Origin: Apostichopus japonicus
Lineage: Eukaryota; Echinodermata; Holothuroidea; Aspidochirotida; Stichopodidae
DNA: 64,000 bases
Assembly: GCF_037975245.1 (NCBI RefSeq)
Contig: NC_092578.1
Location: 744,001-808,000 of the forward strand
Direction: 5' to 3'
Position 1 is the stretch's first letter. Each line of letters starts with the position of its first letter. The position numbers and the translations under genes were made by a program. This document shows positions 63,868-64,000 of the stretch, one piece after another. The notes beneath the pieces are model-generated. The model saw only the letters and a list, made by a program, of their open reading frames with translations, was not told where the DNA came from and did not search any database.

Positions 63868-64000
63868 GTAAGTATGTGTATGGGTACCTAGGCTCTTACA
63901 AAGCAATATACCGTTAATTATATAGCCTGTTAATGTTGACACTCAATAGTAATGGTGTAAGGTGGCGGCGTGGTGTTTTAATTGGTGCAATGTGGGGTTT

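Overview
The window is animal (metazoan) genomic DNA: AT-rich, with small coding exons bounded by GT...AG splice sites, long repeat-rich introns, tRNA-derived SINEs, a DIRS retrotransposon and a LINE tail. Protein similarity and repeat style suggest a marine invertebrate deuterostome, perhaps an echinoderm. That placement is an inference and is not firm.

Region 1 (about 1-48,400, + strand) is one gene: a complete partitioning-defective 3 (PAR-3/Bazooka/PARD3) polarity scaffold. I reconstruct 22 coding exons from 1517 to 45183. Every splice phase is consistent, giving 4470 nt and 1489 residues. In order they encode the CR1 oligomerisation domain, a candidate 14-3-3 motif, PDZ1, PDZ2, PDZ3, the CR3 aPKC-binding/phosphorylation segment, two Ser-rich 14-3-3/PAR-1-type motifs, the conserved NESFRAA block, a basic segment and a very charged Arg/Asp/Glu-rich tail. 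The long 3' flank (45184 to about 48,400) carries a roughly 72-bp GGATCC-rich minisatellite and AATAAA signals.

The PAR-3 introns hold most of the mobile DNA. Intron 2 carries a 6.4-kb DIRS-type tyrosine-recombinase retrotransposon (12350-18742). It has perfect 123-bp inverted termini and a diagnostic internal complementary region (18024-18122), but its reverse transcriptase core is missing and its RNase H and recombinase are broken. Fragments or deletion derivatives of the same family lie at 2733-2912, 11752-11835 and 27340-27775, all in the same orientation. Intron 17 carries a 1.65-kb TTAA-flanked non-autonomous DNA element. Intron 10 has a hammerhead-like motif and intron 19 a tRNA-like SINE head.

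Region 2 (about 48,400-52,067) is intergenic, with tandem repeats including five copies of an 87-91-bp unit.

Region 3 (52,068-64,000, + strand) holds two tandem polypeptide N-acetylgalactosaminyltransferase (GALNT, GT27) genes with matching intron phases. The first is complete: 12 exons, 657 residues, type II membrane anchor, GT-A catalytic domain and C-terminal ricin-type lectin. Two near-invariant family motifs are altered in it (FHNE to FCEE and WGGEN to WGAEN). A decayed copy of its exon 4 lies in the next intron. The second gene begins at 61,779 and runs off the window after three exons.

PAR-3 acts at the apical cortex and tight/adherens junctions. The GALNTs act in the Golgi to start mucin-type O-glycosylation. 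I see no functional link between them beyond adjacency.
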